Assembly: GCF_000743575.1 (NCBI RefSeq)
Contig: NZ_JQGC01000017.1
Location: forward strand, 1-64,000
DNA: 64,000 nt
Direction of reading: 5' to 3'
From: Devosia riboflavina
GTDB lineage: Bacteria > Pseudomonadota > Alphaproteobacteria > Rhizobiales > Devosiaceae
Made by a program: the position numbers and the translations under genes. The notes beneath the pieces are model-generated. The model had not been told where the DNA came from. It saw only the letters and a list, made by a program, of their open reading frames with translations, and did not search any database. Position 1 is the stretch's first letter, and the number at the start of each line of letters is the position of its first letter. This document shows positions 44,644-53,854 of this stretch, piece after piece.

Positions 44644-46496
44644 TGGGCGGCCCTTTCTACGTCGATATCTTCGGTCGGGCGTGTCTGGAGGTCATAGAGC
44701 GCCGAATAGCGCCCGCCCAGAGCCAGGAGCTCGGCATGGCTGCCGCGCTCGACGATCTCGCCGTCTTCGAGGAACAGAATGGTGTCGGCATGCATGAGCG
44801 AAGACAGGCGATGCGCGATGATGATGGTCACGCGATCGCTGGCGTAGGCGCGGATGGCCGAGCGGATACGATGCTCGGTGCCGGCGTCGATGGCGGCGGT
44901 CGAGTCGTCGAAGACCATGACGGCCGGCCGCATCACGAGGCTGCGCGCAATGGCAAGGCGCTGGCGCTGGCCGCCCGAGAGCGACACGCCACGTTCGCCC
45001 ACCACCGTGTCATAATCGGTCGGCAGGCCCATGATGTAATTGTGGAGCTGCGCGCTTTCCGCCGCCTTCTCGATCTTGGTTTCCTTGGCCCAGGGATCGC
45101 CATAGGCGATGTTGTTCTCGATCGTGGTGGTGAAGAGGAACGAGTCCTGCTGCACCACGCCGACCTGCCGGCGCAGCGATTCGATGGTCACGTCGCGCAC
45201 GTCCTGGCCATCAATAGTCACGCGGCCGGAGGTCACGTCATAAAAGCGCGGGATGAGATGGGCGATCGTCGACTTGCCACTACCAGGCGCGCCGACAATG
45301 CCGATGGTCTCGCCCGAGCGGCCTTCGAAGGTAATGCCCTTGAGGGTCGGATGCGTGGCACCGGGATAGGTGAAGTGCACGTTCTCGAAGCGCAGCGTGC
45401 CTTCGCCGAGTTGCAGGGGCTTTGCGCCGGGCTTGTCCTCGATTTCGATCGCCTGATCGATAAAGGCATAGAACCGCTCGCCGCAGGTATCGGCGCGGGC
45501 GAAGGAATTGACCATGAGGCCAAGCTGGCGCACCGGCATCTGCAGAATGGTCATGAAGGTGAGGAAGCTCGCCAGCGTACCGACGCTCATTTCTCCACCG
45601 ATCACCTTGTTGCCGCCGACCCAGAGCACCAGGCCCATGGCGGCAAAGAAGGAGAAGGTCATCATGGAAGTATTCTTGACGCGGATCAGGACGCGATCAT
45701 GCGCCAGCTCCAGCGCCGACTTGGATGCCTTGTCGAACTTATTGAGCTCGAATTTCTGGCCCGAAAAAGCGCGCACCACGCGGATGCCGCCGAGATTTTC
45801 TTCCATCACCCGGGTCAGGATCGAGAGCCGCTCCTGCAGCACCACCCAGGTGGCGCGGAGGGTCAGTTGCGCCACCGAGGAACGCCAGGCGACAAAGGGA
45901 ACAAAGCTCAGGGCGAGAAGACCCAGAACGACGTCGGTCGTCAGCAGCATATAGGCGCCGACCCCGATCAGCACCGTGAGCAGGATGGTGCGCACGAAGC
46001 CGGTCGAAAAGAACATGCGCACGCCGTCGAGATCGAGCAGGCCCAGGGTGATCAGGTCGCCCGAATGCACCCGGTCATGATAGGAATAGGAGAGCTTTTG
46101 CACCTTATCGTAGAAGGCAAGGCGCAGCTCGTAGCCGACATGATGGCCTACCGATTCCGAATAATAGTTCTGGACCAGGGTGAAAAGGCCGCGCGCTACC
46201 GAGACGAGGAGCAGCGTCGCCGCGCTCCAGAACAGGGCCTGCTGCGCCCCTTCGGCCGCTGTGCTCAGCACGTTCTGCGCCTGATCGACCGCATGGCCGA
46301 GCAGGCGTGGGATCATCAATTGCAGCACCGAGGCGATGATCGTTGCGCCAATGGCAAGGCTCGCCTGCCAATAGTGTCGCAGGGAGAAGAAGGTTATGCG
46401 CAACAACGGGCTTCGGCCTTTGCCGGCATAGACGGCGGCCAAGTGAGCCCGAGCATCGCCGCGTGAACGTTCGCGGCCAGCCTTGAGGGTAGGCAA
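44640..46496 (-). CDS. ABC exporter, subunit with degenerate ATPase site
   Basis: 618 residues: six-helix membrane domain and a nucleotide-binding domain with Walker A GAPGSGKSTIA and intact LSGGQ signature, but Walker B reads VMVFDDSTAAID, so the catalytic Glu is Asp. Combined with LSLGQ in the partner, one composite ATP site is degenerate and the other is canonical, the pattern of asymmetric heterodimeric exporters. Starts the two-gene operon; a 22-base palindrome lies upstream as a candidate operator. Confidence 0.92.
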   Translation of the reverse strand: MPTLKAGRERSRGDARAHLAAVYAGKGRSPLLRITFFSLRHYWQASLAIGATIIASVLQLMIPRLLGHAVDQAQNVLSTAAEGAQQALFWSAATLLLVSVARGLFTLVQNYYSESVGHHVGYELRLAFYDKVQKLSYSYHDRVHSGDLITLGLLDLDGVRMFFSTGFVRTILLTVLIGVGAYMLLTTDVVLGLLALSFVPFVAWRSSVAQLTLRATWVVLQERLSILTRVMEENLGGIRVVRAFSGQKFELNKFDKASKSALELAHDRVLIRVKNTSMMTFSFFAAMGLVLWVGGNKVIGGEMSVGTLASFLTFMTILQMPVRQLGLMVNSFARADTCGERFYAFIDQAIEIEDKPGAKPLQLGEGTLRFENVHFTYPGATHPTLKGITFEGRSGETIGIVGAPGSGKSTIAHLIPRFYDVTSGRVTIDGQDVRDVTIESLRRQVGVVQQDSFLFTTTIENNIAYGDPWAKETKIEKAAESAQLHNYIMGLPTDYDTVVGERGVSLSGGQRQRLAIARSLVMRPAVMVFDDSTAAIDAGTEHRIRSAIRAYASDRVTIIIAHRLSSLMHADTILFLEDGEIVERGSHAELLALGGRYSALYDLQTRPTEDIDVERAAQ

Positions 46497-46612
46497 GGGA
46501 CTATCCAGACATCAAAAAGTGGGGCCCGAAGGGGGAGGCGGGGGTCCCGTCGACCGGGATCGGGCAAATCAATGCCTGCCTATAAAAGTCGCATTGCGCG
46601 TACCATTCAAGG

Positions 46613-46634
46613 TGCAAATTGCGCAAAATTTGCA
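46613..46634. promoter_or_regulatory. Operator-like palindrome upstream of the ABC exporter operon
   Basis: Perfect 8-base arms TGCAAATT (46613-46620) and AATTTGCA (46627-46634) around GCGCAA; the inner TTGCGCAA is itself a palindrome. It lies about 117 bases upstream of the exporter start at 46496 in an otherwise gene-free stretch (46497-46777). Shape fits a dimeric MarR/GntR-type regulator; the regulator is unknown. Confidence 0.45.
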
Positions 46635-46655
46635 ACTTTTTGACGTCCCGAAGGG

Positions 46656-46680
46656 TGAAAGGCTCCAGTGGAGCCTTTCA
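46656..46680. repeat. Perfect 11-base inverted repeat
   Basis: TGAAAGGCTCC (46656-46666) and GGAGCCTTTCA (46670-46680) around AGT. It is about 98 bases after the pyc stop on minus and may end that transcript, although no T-tract follows. Confidence 0.55.
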
Positions 46681-46777
46681 AGTCGAAAAGGCCATCAGAC
46701 CTATGGTCGAATGGCATGCACGGACGGCGAGGCAGCAAAGCCGCCTCACCCGAAATCGCTGGGCCAGGGCTAAGCCC

Positions 46778-49700
46778 CTATTCCAGCCGAACCAACAGGT
46801 CTTTCGCGTCGATCTGATCGCCCGGACGGATCAGCAGTTCCGCCACCGTGCCACCGACTTCGGCATGGATCGCCGTTTCCATCTTCATGGCTTCGATCGA
46901 GCACAGCACATCGCCGGCCTCGACCTTCTGGCCTTCCTTGACGGCGAGGGTCGAGATGACGCCCGGCATCGGCGCGCCGACCTGCTTGGGGTCGCCCGCC
47001 ACGGCCTTGGCACGAACCTTGACTTCGCCCGCCTTCAGGCGATCGGGCACCACGATGGTGCGCGGCTGACCGTTGAGATCGAAGAAGACGCGAACCTCGC
47101 CCTTTTCATTGGTCGGAGCGCGGCCGAGATAGTTGACGACCAGCGTCTTGCCCTTCTCGATGTCGACAAGCAGCTCGTCGCCTTCCTCGAGACCATAGAA
47201 ATAGACCGGCGTCGGCAGGGCTTCGGTCGGACCATAGCGATCCTGGGTCTTTTCGAAATCCGAATAGACTTTTGGGTACATCAGGTACGAGGCGAGGCGG
47301 AAATCGTCGACCGGCATGCCGACCTCGTCCGAAATCTTCTTGCGTTCGGCTTCGAGGTCGACATCCTTCAGATAGGACCCCGGCCGCTCGGTCAGAGCCG
47401 TCTTGCCCTTGAGCACCTTCTTCTGGAGAGCCTGCGGGAAGCCGCCGGGGGGCTGGCCGAGATCGCCGGCAAAGAAGCCGACCACGGAATCGGGGAAGGC
47501 AATGTCCTTGTCCGGATTTTCGACGTCGCTGCGGGTAATGCCGGCCGAAACCATGGCCAATGCCATATCCCCGACGACCTTGGAAGACGGTGTCACCTTG
47601 ACGATGTCGCCGAACATCTTATTGACGTCGGCATAAGTCTGGGCGACCTCGTGCCAGCGGGTCTCAAGACCGAGCGAACGGGCCTGTTCCTTGAGATTGG
47701 TGAACTGGCCGCCCGGCATTTCGTGGAGATAAACTTCCGAAGCGCCGCCCTTGAGATCGCTCTCAAAGGCCCGGTACTGGGTGCGCACGGCTTCCCAATA
47801 GAAGGAAATCTGGCGGATCGCCTTGGAATCGAGCTGCGGATCGCGTTCGGAGCCATCAAGCGCCGCAACCAGCGAACCCAAAGTCGGCTGAGACGTCGTC
47901 GAGGACAGAGCGTCCATGGCGGCATCGACCGCATCGACACCGGCTTCCACCGCCGCCAGCACCGTGGCCGCCGAAGCGCCCGAGGTGTCGTGGGTGTGGA
48001 GGTGAATCGGCAGGTCGGTTTCGTTGCGCAGCGTCGAAATCAGCTTCTTGGCCGCAGCGGGCTTGAGCAGACCCGCCATGTCCTTGATGCCGAGAACATG
48101 GACGCCGGCAGCTTCGAGCTCCTTGGCAAGACCCACATAATATTTCAGGTCATACTTGGAGCGATCAGGGTCAAAAAGGTCGCCGGTATAGCAGATGGCG
48201 CCTTCCGCCACCTTGCCCTCGGCCGCCACGGCATCGATCGAAACACGCATGTTTTCGACCCAGTTGAGGCAGTCGAAAATGCGGAAGATATCGACGCCGC
48301 CGCGAGCAGCCTGCTTGACGAAGAATTTTACGACATTGTCGGGGTAGTTCGTATAGCCGACGCCATTGGAGCCGCGCAGCAGCATTTGCGTGAGAATGTT
48401 CGGCGCACCCTCGCGCACCTTGGCGAGGCGCTCCCACGGATCCTCATTGAGGAAGCGCATGGAGACGTCGAAGGTCGCGCCGCCCCAGCATTCCAGCGAA
48501 AAGAGGTTCGGCAGGCCACGGCTATAGGCTTGGGCGATGCGGGTGATGTCGAACGAGCGCATGCGCGTTGCGAGCAGCGACTGGTGCGCGTCGCGCATGG
48601 TCGTGTCGGTAAAGAGCACGCGGCCCTGGCGCTTCATCCACTTGGCAAGACCAACCGGACCATCGCGATCGAGCACCTGGCGGCTGCCTTCGATGACGAT
48701 CAGCGGATCGAATTCCGGCACGAAGGGCGCCGCGGCATCGGCGGGCGGACGCGGGCGATCGCGCACTTCCGGATGCCCGTTCACGGTCACGTCGGCGATG
48801 TAGGAAAGGAGCTTCGTCGCACGATCGCGGCGCGGCTTGAAGTTGAACAGTTCTGGTGTCGTATCGATGAAGCGCGTCGTGTAGCGGTTCTCGACGAAAT
48901 CGGGATGCGTGATGATGTTTTCGAGGAATGCGAGATTGGTCGCGACGCCACGAATACGGAACTCGCGCAGGGCGCGGTGCATACGCGCAATGGCTTCTTC
49001 AGCCGACGGCGCCCAGCAGGTGACCTTTTCCAAGAGCGGATCGTAGTAGCGGGTGATGACCGCGCCCGAATAGGCCGTGCCGCCATCGAGGCGCACGCCA
49101 AAGCCCGTGGCACCGCGATAGGCGGTGATGCGGCCATAGTCCGGAATAAAATTCTGTTCCGGATCTTCCGTCGTCACGCGGCACTGGATGGCATTGCCGT
49201 TGAGCCGGATGTTTTCCTGCAGCGGAACGCCCGATTCCGGGGTGCCGATCACGGCGCCATCGAGCAGGTGAATCTGCGCCTTGACGATATCGATGCCCGT
49301 CACTTCTTCGGTGACGGTATGCTCCACCTGAATGCGCGGGTTCACTTCGATGAAGTAGAACTTGTCGGTATCAGCATCCATGAGGAATTCGACGGTACCG
49401 GCGCCGCGATAGTTCGCGGCATTGCCGAGGCGCACGGCAGCATCGGTCAGGTCCTTGCGGACAGCGTCGGACAGATAGGGCGCCGGGGCGCGCTCGACCA
49501 CCTTCTGGTTACGGCGCTGAACGGAGCAGTCGCGCTCGTAAAGATGCACGAGATTGCCGTGATCGTCGCCGATGAGCTGGACTTCGACGTGGCGGGCGCG
49601 CTCGATCAGCTTTTCGAGATACATCTCGTCCTTGCCGAAAGCCGCCTTGGCCTCGCGCTTGCCTTCCGAAACTTCCGAAAGCAGCGTCTTTTCATCCATG

Positions 49701-50218
49701 ATGCGGCGCATGCCGCGGCCGCCGCCACCCCACGAGGCCTTCAGCATCAGCGGATAGCCGATCTCGGCGGCGAGCTTCTTGATCGCTTCGGGATCATCGG
49801 GCAGCGCTTCGGTCGCCGGCACGACCGGCACCTTGGAGGCAATCGCCATATTGCGCGCGGCAACCTTGTTGCCGAGATCGCGCATGGTCTGGGCGCGCGG
49901 GCCGATGAAGATGATGCCGGCATCATCGCAGGCATCGACGAATTCCGGGCTTTCCGAGAGAAGGCCATAGCCGGGATGGATCGCATCGGCGCCGGAGATA
50001 CGGGCGATGCGGATATATTCTTCGATCTGCAGATAGGCTTCGACCGGGCCCTTGCCCTTGCCAATCAGATAGGCCTCGTCGGCCTTGAAACGGTGCAGCG
50101 CCAGCTTGTCTTCTTCGGCATAGACCGCGACGGTTTTCAGACCCAGTTCGTTGGCGGCGCGAAACACGCGGATGGCGATTTCGCTGCGGTTGGCGACGAG
50201 GATTTTCTTGATTGGCAT
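46778..50218 (-). CDS. pyc: Pyruvate carboxylase
   Basis: 1146 residues, single-chain form. Order: biotin carboxylase with ATP-grasp (about 1-450; KASWGGGGRGMRRI), carboxyltransferase barrel (about 530-830; LFTDTTMRDAHQSLLATRMRS and the metal-ligand HLHTHDTSG), allosteric/tetramerisation region, and C-terminal biotinyl domain with the biotin-carrying Lys1112 in EAMKMET. Converts pyruvate to oxaloacetate to refill the TCA cycle. The ribosome binding site is weak (GGAA eight bases upstream). The opposite-strand long frame of over 1200 codons is a shadow of GC-rich codon use. Confidence 0.98.
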   Translation of the reverse strand: MPIKKILVANRSEIAIRVFRAANELGLKTVAVYAEEDKLALHRFKADEAYLIGKGKGPVEAYLQIEEYIRIARISGADAIHPGYGLLSESPEFVDACDDAGIIFIGPRAQTMRDLGNKVAARNMAIASKVPVVPATEALPDDPEAIKKLAAEIGYPLMLKASWGGGGRGMRRIMDEKTLLSEVSEGKREAKAAFGKDEMYLEKLIERARHVEVQLIGDDHGNLVHLYERDCSVQRRNQKVVERAPAPYLSDAVRKDLTDAAVRLGNAANYRGAGTVEFLMDADTDKFYFIEVNPRIQVEHTVTEEVTGIDIVKAQIHLLDGAVIGTPESGVPLQENIRLNGNAIQCRVTTEDPEQNFIPDYGRITAYRGATGFGVRLDGGTAYSGAVITRYYDPLLEKVTCWAPSAEEAIARMHRALREFRIRGVATNLAFLENIITHPDFVENRYTTRFIDTTPELFNFKPRRDRATKLLSYIADVTVNGHPEVRDRPRPPADAAAPFVPEFDPLIVIEGSRQVLDRDGPVGLAKWMKRQGRVLFTDTTMRDAHQSLLATRMRSFDITRIAQAYSRGLPNLFSLECWGGATFDVSMRFLNEDPWERLAKVREGAPNILTQMLLRGSNGVGYTNYPDNVVKFFVKQAARGGVDIFRIFDCLNWVENMRVSIDAVAAEGKVAEGAICYTGDLFDPDRSKYDLKYYVGLAKELEAAGVHVLGIKDMAGLLKPAAAKKLISTLRNETDLPIHLHTHDTSGASAATVLAAVEAGVDAVDAAMDALSSTTSQPTLGSLVAALDGSERDPQLDSKAIRQISFYWEAVRTQYRAFESDLKGGASEVYLHEMPGGQFTNLKEQARSLGLETRWHEVAQTYADVNKMFGDIVKVTPSSKVVGDMALAMVSAGITRSDVENPDKDIAFPDSVVGFFAGDLGQPPGGFPQALQKKVLKGKTALTERPGSYLKDVDLEAERKKISDEVGMPVDDFRLASYLMYPKVYSDFEKTQDRYGPTEALPTPVYFYGLEEGDELLVDIEKGKTLVVNYLGRAPTNEKGEVRVFFDLNGQPRTIVVPDRLKAGEVKVRAKAVAGDPKQVGAPMPGVISTLAVKEGQKVEAGDVLCSIEAMKMETAIHAEVGGTVAELLIRPGDQIDAKDLLVRLE

Positions 50219-50325
50219 CGATTTAAATTCCGAGCAGGAGAGGTTGAGGACCCGTTTGCCCGGGTCCGGCTCAGCAGTGTCGGTAGAATGGATGGCGGGC
50301 CATCCACGCCGCCATGGTCTTAATG

Positions 50326-50742
50326 TCAGCTTCTCGAAAGAATGCCGGCCAGATGGCTCATGTCATAGCCGGCCTCAGCCGCCTGCGAGATGATTTCCGA
50401 TGCATCCATTTCACCGGCCTGGCTCAGCGCCCACAGGGTCGTCGAACGCGTACCGGAACGGCAGAAGCAGAATACGGGGCCGTCGCTCCCCTCGATGACG
50501 GCCTTGGTCTTCTCGACGAGTTCGGCATTGACGCCCTCTCGCCCCAGCGGAATGGCATGATAGGCAAGCCCGGCTGCCTTGGCCGCTGCTTCGATCTCCT
50601 CACCCGCCGGCTGGTCGGGAGATTCACCGTCGGGACGGTTGTTGACGATGGCAACGAAACCCAGGGATTTGAGCGTGGCGACATCTTCGGGGCTGATCTG
50701 CCCAGAAACGCTGACGTGATCGTTGATCCGCTTCAAGTCCAA
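50326..50742 (-). CDS. TIGR01244-type phosphatase-like/sulphur transferase protein
   Basis: 138 residues from TTG 50742, with GGGGAG seven bases upstream; longer frames lack similarity. Dual-specificity-phosphatase-like fold with P-loop FCRSGTRSTTLW containing the catalytic Cys and Arg, and NNRPDGESPDQP, the family signature. The same domain forms the N-terminus of Blh in Hyphomicrobiales, linked to biofilm and sulphide oxidation. Here it is free-standing. Real substrate unknown. Confidence 0.83.
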   Translation of the reverse strand: MDLKRINDHVSVSGQISPEDVATLKSLGFVAIVNNRPDGESPDQPAGEEIEAAAKAAGLAYHAIPLGREGVNAELVEKTKAVIEGSDGPVFCFCRSGTRSTTLWALSQAGEMDASEIISQAAEAGYDMSHLAGILSRS

Positions 50743-50846
50743 GTCGCTACTCCCCAAATCCGCCCATTGGCTTCCCGCCCCCCTTATATCCACCGGGCGG
50801 CAAGCCATGCAACTGTCGGTTAGTCGAAGAGTACTGATAGTTACGC

Positions 50847-52451
50847 TCAGGCCGCGTCGGCGACCGCCAGACGCTTGAGCGGCGCCGGCCGGCCGAGGAG
50901 ATAGCCCTGAAAGGCGCTGCAACCGGCGCGACGCAGCATGTCGAGCTGCGCTTCGGTCTCGACACCCTCGGCAATCACATCGACTTTCAGCGAGCGGGCA
51001 ATATCGCAAATGGCGCCGACGATCATGGCATCGATCCGGTTGTCGCCCAGATTGGCGATATAGGTGCGGTCGATCTTGATGATGTCGAAGGCAAAGCCGC
51101 GCAGATATTGGAGGCTCGCATGCCCGGCGCCGAAATCGTCGATGGCGACCTTCAGCCCCAAAGCACGGATGGCATCGAGATTGGCCTGCTCCACCGCGCC
51201 CGCCACCATGGGCACTGTCTCGGTGACCTCGACAATCAGCATGCCCGGGTCGACGCCCATTTCCTCGACCACAAGGCCCAATTGCCGCGCAAAATCAGAG
51301 CGGCGCAACTGGGCGGGCGAGACATTGACGGCAACCGGGGTGCGCAGGGTTTCGAGATCGGCACAGGCCCGTCGAAGCACCCATTCGCCGAGCTTGTCGA
51401 TCAGGTCGCTTTCCTCGGCAATGGCGATGAACTGGGCCGGCGGAATCATCCCGCGCACCGTGTGCTTCCAGCGGAGGAGTGCTTCATGCGAGCGCACGCG
51501 CATGTCGGCACCAAAAACCGGCTGGTAGTGCAGTTCAAGTTCATCCATCAGCAGCGCTGCGCGCAATTCGCGCTCGATGAAGCGGCGATGACGCTCGTCA
51601 CCCAGCATGTCGGGATCGAAGGCCACGACCTGTCGCCGCCCCGCCTTTTTGCCCTTGTAGAGCGCCAGATCCGCCTTGGCGATGAGATCGTCGACATCGG
51701 TGGCGTCGGCCGGGGCCAAGGCTAGGCCGATGGTCGCCGAAAGCCGGGTCGGACGCCCGGCGACATTGACCGGCTGATCGAGCCGGCGCAGCAATTCTTC
51801 GCCGAGCCGCCGCAACGCGCCGCGATTGTCGCAACCGGGAATGGCAATGCCGAATTCGTCGCCCCCGAGGCGGCCAACAACGGCGCCGGGCATGACGATG
51901 CCGATGGTCTTGGCGAGGTGCGTTAGGGCAGCATCGCCGGCCGCGTGCCCTGCCCCGTCATTGAGCACCTTCAAATTGTCCATATCGAGCAGCAGATAGC
52001 CCAGCGACTTGTCCGAGCCGTGATGCACGTCGTTGCGTAGCGCTTCCATGAAATAGGAGCGCGTGAAAACCCCGGTCAACGCATCGCGATGCACCGAGGC
52101 CATGACGGCTCGCGTGGTCCGCGCCGAGCGCAGGAGGTCGCGGCGGATCGTGCGATGGCCGGCAATCAGCCCAACCAGCCCCAGAGCCGATAGCGCTGCA
52201 ACGACAAGGATCATGAAGGGGTCGAGCCGGTCCGCGACGCGGCTGACAAGCAGCAGCGCGGTCGCGACCGCAGCCAGAAAACTGAGGGCAACGAGAATGG
52301 CAATGGAGCGATAATTCGACAGGATGAGCCCGAAGCGGTCGACCTGGCGAATATCTCGGTCACTGGCACTGCTTCTGCGCAATGCACGGCCCGGTCGGGA
52401 AAGACCACGAGCAAGCATCGCTCGGCTCCGCTCTCTTAACGAAAGATTCAT
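50847..52451 (-). CDS. Membrane GGDEF-EAL protein (cyclic di-GMP turnover)
   Basis: 534 residues. Two membrane segments near 48-105, then GGDEF (about 125-280) with intact GGDEF but no RxxD inhibition site, and EAL (about 290-525) with EALLRW, NVSPAQL, EVTETVP, IDDFGAG, KIDRTYI and AEGVET all present. The intact EAL residues predict phosphodiesterase activity; the GGDEF may be active or GTP-sensing. Cytoplasmic catalytic domains at the inner membrane. With the cyclase at 20290 it is one of two cyclic di-GMP genes here. Confidence 0.93.
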   Translation of the reverse strand: MNLSLRERSRAMLARGLSRPGRALRRSSASDRDIRQVDRFGLILSNYRSIAILVALSFLAAVATALLLVSRVADRLDPFMILVVAALSALGLVGLIAGHRTIRRDLLRSARTTRAVMASVHRDALTGVFTRSYFMEALRNDVHHGSDKSLGYLLLDMDNLKVLNDGAGHAAGDAALTHLAKTIGIVMPGAVVGRLGGDEFGIAIPGCDNRGALRRLGEELLRRLDQPVNVAGRPTRLSATIGLALAPADATDVDDLIAKADLALYKGKKAGRRQVVAFDPDMLGDERHRRFIERELRAALLMDELELHYQPVFGADMRVRSHEALLRWKHTVRGMIPPAQFIAIAEESDLIDKLGEWVLRRACADLETLRTPVAVNVSPAQLRRSDFARQLGLVVEEMGVDPGMLIVEVTETVPMVAGAVEQANLDAIRALGLKVAIDDFGAGHASLQYLRGFAFDIIKIDRTYIANLGDNRIDAMIVGAICDIARSLKVDVIAEGVETEAQLDMLRRAGCSAFQGYLLGRPAPLKRLAVADAA

Positions 52452-52574
52452 AAATAGTTCAGGGGCTTAAAGGCGCATATGGCAGCACATTACGTGACCG
52501 GGCAGCGTCCCGGATGACGGTTCGATGACAAATCCTCGAAGCCCAAACTTATGGTATATGGCGCGTAAAGCCGC

Positions 52575-53645
52575 TCAGGGGGTCGCGCCGAGCCAGGTGC
52601 CCCAAAGATCGCGACGCGTGGCGACGAAGCGCTCCGCCATTCCTTCGGCCGTTGCGCCGGGCTCGTTGAGCTGGCCAAGCAACGTATTCATTTCCGCGAT
52701 CGGCATTGTGGCCCGCTGGAAATAGGACGCGACGGTTGGGGCTTCGGTAAAAACCCACTCCGCCAATGCGGTGACGACCGTTTCGGCCGGAAAGGAAGAA
52801 GGCTTGGGCGCCGCACATTCAAGCCGCGCCAGACATTTCATCGCCTCGTCGTCATAGGCACCCATATCGAGAGCCCGGAAATCGAGCTGTGCCAGAACGG
52901 CATTAGGTTGCCAGTAATAGAGGACAAAATTCTCGCGCCGACTTACCGCTTCGGCAATCAGGGCATCCATTTCGAAGCGATTGGCCGGCTCGACCAATTG
53001 CACGAGATTGGTCAAGCCATAGGCGGCGATGAGATTGCGATTGATGACCGAACAGGCCCAGTCCGCGGGACAGGAAATGAAGCGGACGGGGCTTTCGCTT
53101 GTCTGGGTCGAGAGCAGCGACTGCAGGGCTGCCGCGCTTGGCGGTCCGCCAAAGGCGCCCTCCATATAGGCCGGCACAAACCAGCCCTCCATCGTCGCTT
53201 CGGCATAGCTCGGCGCGACACTGCGCACCATCTGGGTTTCGATGGTGCCGTTCCACACATCAGCGATCCGGGTCACCCACATTTCCGGCGCCACGGTCGG
53301 CTGCCCCGTAGACCCCATGGAAGATGCGGTTGCAGCGAGATCGCCGGGCACGATGCGCGCATCGCAGGCGAATTCGGCATTGAGGATCCGGGTGTGGATT
53401 TCTGCGAGCAGTTCTGCCGACGGCCAGCTCATGCGCGCAATGGTCATGGGCTGGGTGCCGCAGGGCGGTGGCGGGGTTGCGGGCGCTTCGACGACTTCGC
53501 CCGCGGGCTCGGCCGGCGCGGCGGCGCCTTGCGGTTGATCCTGGGCACTGTCGAGCACAGTGATCTGCGCCAGGGCCGGACCGGCCAAAAGGGCCAGCAT
53601 CAAGCCAGCAAAGACAGGGTGCCGAAATCGCATGCGCATCCTCAT
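52575..53645 (-). CDS. OpuAC-like (glycine betaine type) periplasmic binding protein
   Basis: 356 residues. Signal peptide (FAGLMLALLAGPALAQ), then a Pro/Ala-rich linker (about 30-60), then a type 2 periplasmic binding fold similar to glycine betaine/proline-binding OpuAC proteins: MTIARMSWPSAELLAEIHTRILN, WVTRIADVWNG and YYWQPNAVLAQLDF. Several paired cysteines (ISCPADWACSV, KCLARLECAAP) suggest disulphides. No OpuA/ProV-type permease or ATPase is nearby, so it is an orphan binding protein. Ligand inferred only from family. Confidence 0.8.
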   Translation of the reverse strand: MRMRMRFRHPVFAGLMLALLAGPALAQITVLDSAQDQPQGAAAPAEPAGEVVEAPATPPPPCGTQPMTIARMSWPSAELLAEIHTRILNAEFACDARIVPGDLAATASSMGSTGQPTVAPEMWVTRIADVWNGTIETQMVRSVAPSYAEATMEGWFVPAYMEGAFGGPPSAAALQSLLSTQTSESPVRFISCPADWACSVINRNLIAAYGLTNLVQLVEPANRFEMDALIAEAVSRRENFVLYYWQPNAVLAQLDFRALDMGAYDDEAMKCLARLECAAPKPSSFPAETVVTALAEWVFTEAPTVASYFQRATMPIAEMNTLLGQLNEPGATAEGMAERFVATRRDLWGTWLGATP

Positions 53646-53854
53646 TCCACCGGTGCCAGTCTATGCGCAATCGCCTTGCCTTAAGCAACCGCGAGCGTTC
53701 ACCATTTTGCCCAAGACCCCCGGTGACTCCCCACACGAAAATGTGCAACAGTCGCGCCAGCGGGGCGCGTGAGGCGCCCCCGGTATTCGTTGTGTCGCTG
53801 CAAGGAGGAGGCTGGCAAGGCCGCCCGGCACACAACGGCAACAGAGGGACGTCC

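Noticed and set aside
42718-46466. Two long plus-strand open frames opposite the ABC exporter genes
   Set aside because: His/Asp/Arg-rich shadow translations; the minus-strand genes carry all ABC motifs.
46619-50323. Open frame of 1234 codons on plus opposite pyc
   Set aside because: Antisense to an unmistakable pyruvate carboxylase; composition is Arg/Gly/Ala/His-rich and typical of GC-rich shadow frames.
53797-53854. Short leader reading frame driven by the strong AAGGAGGAGG before the binding-protein gene
   Set aside because: No start codon at suitable distance from that purine block; only the AGAGGGA nearer the ATG at 53855 fits.
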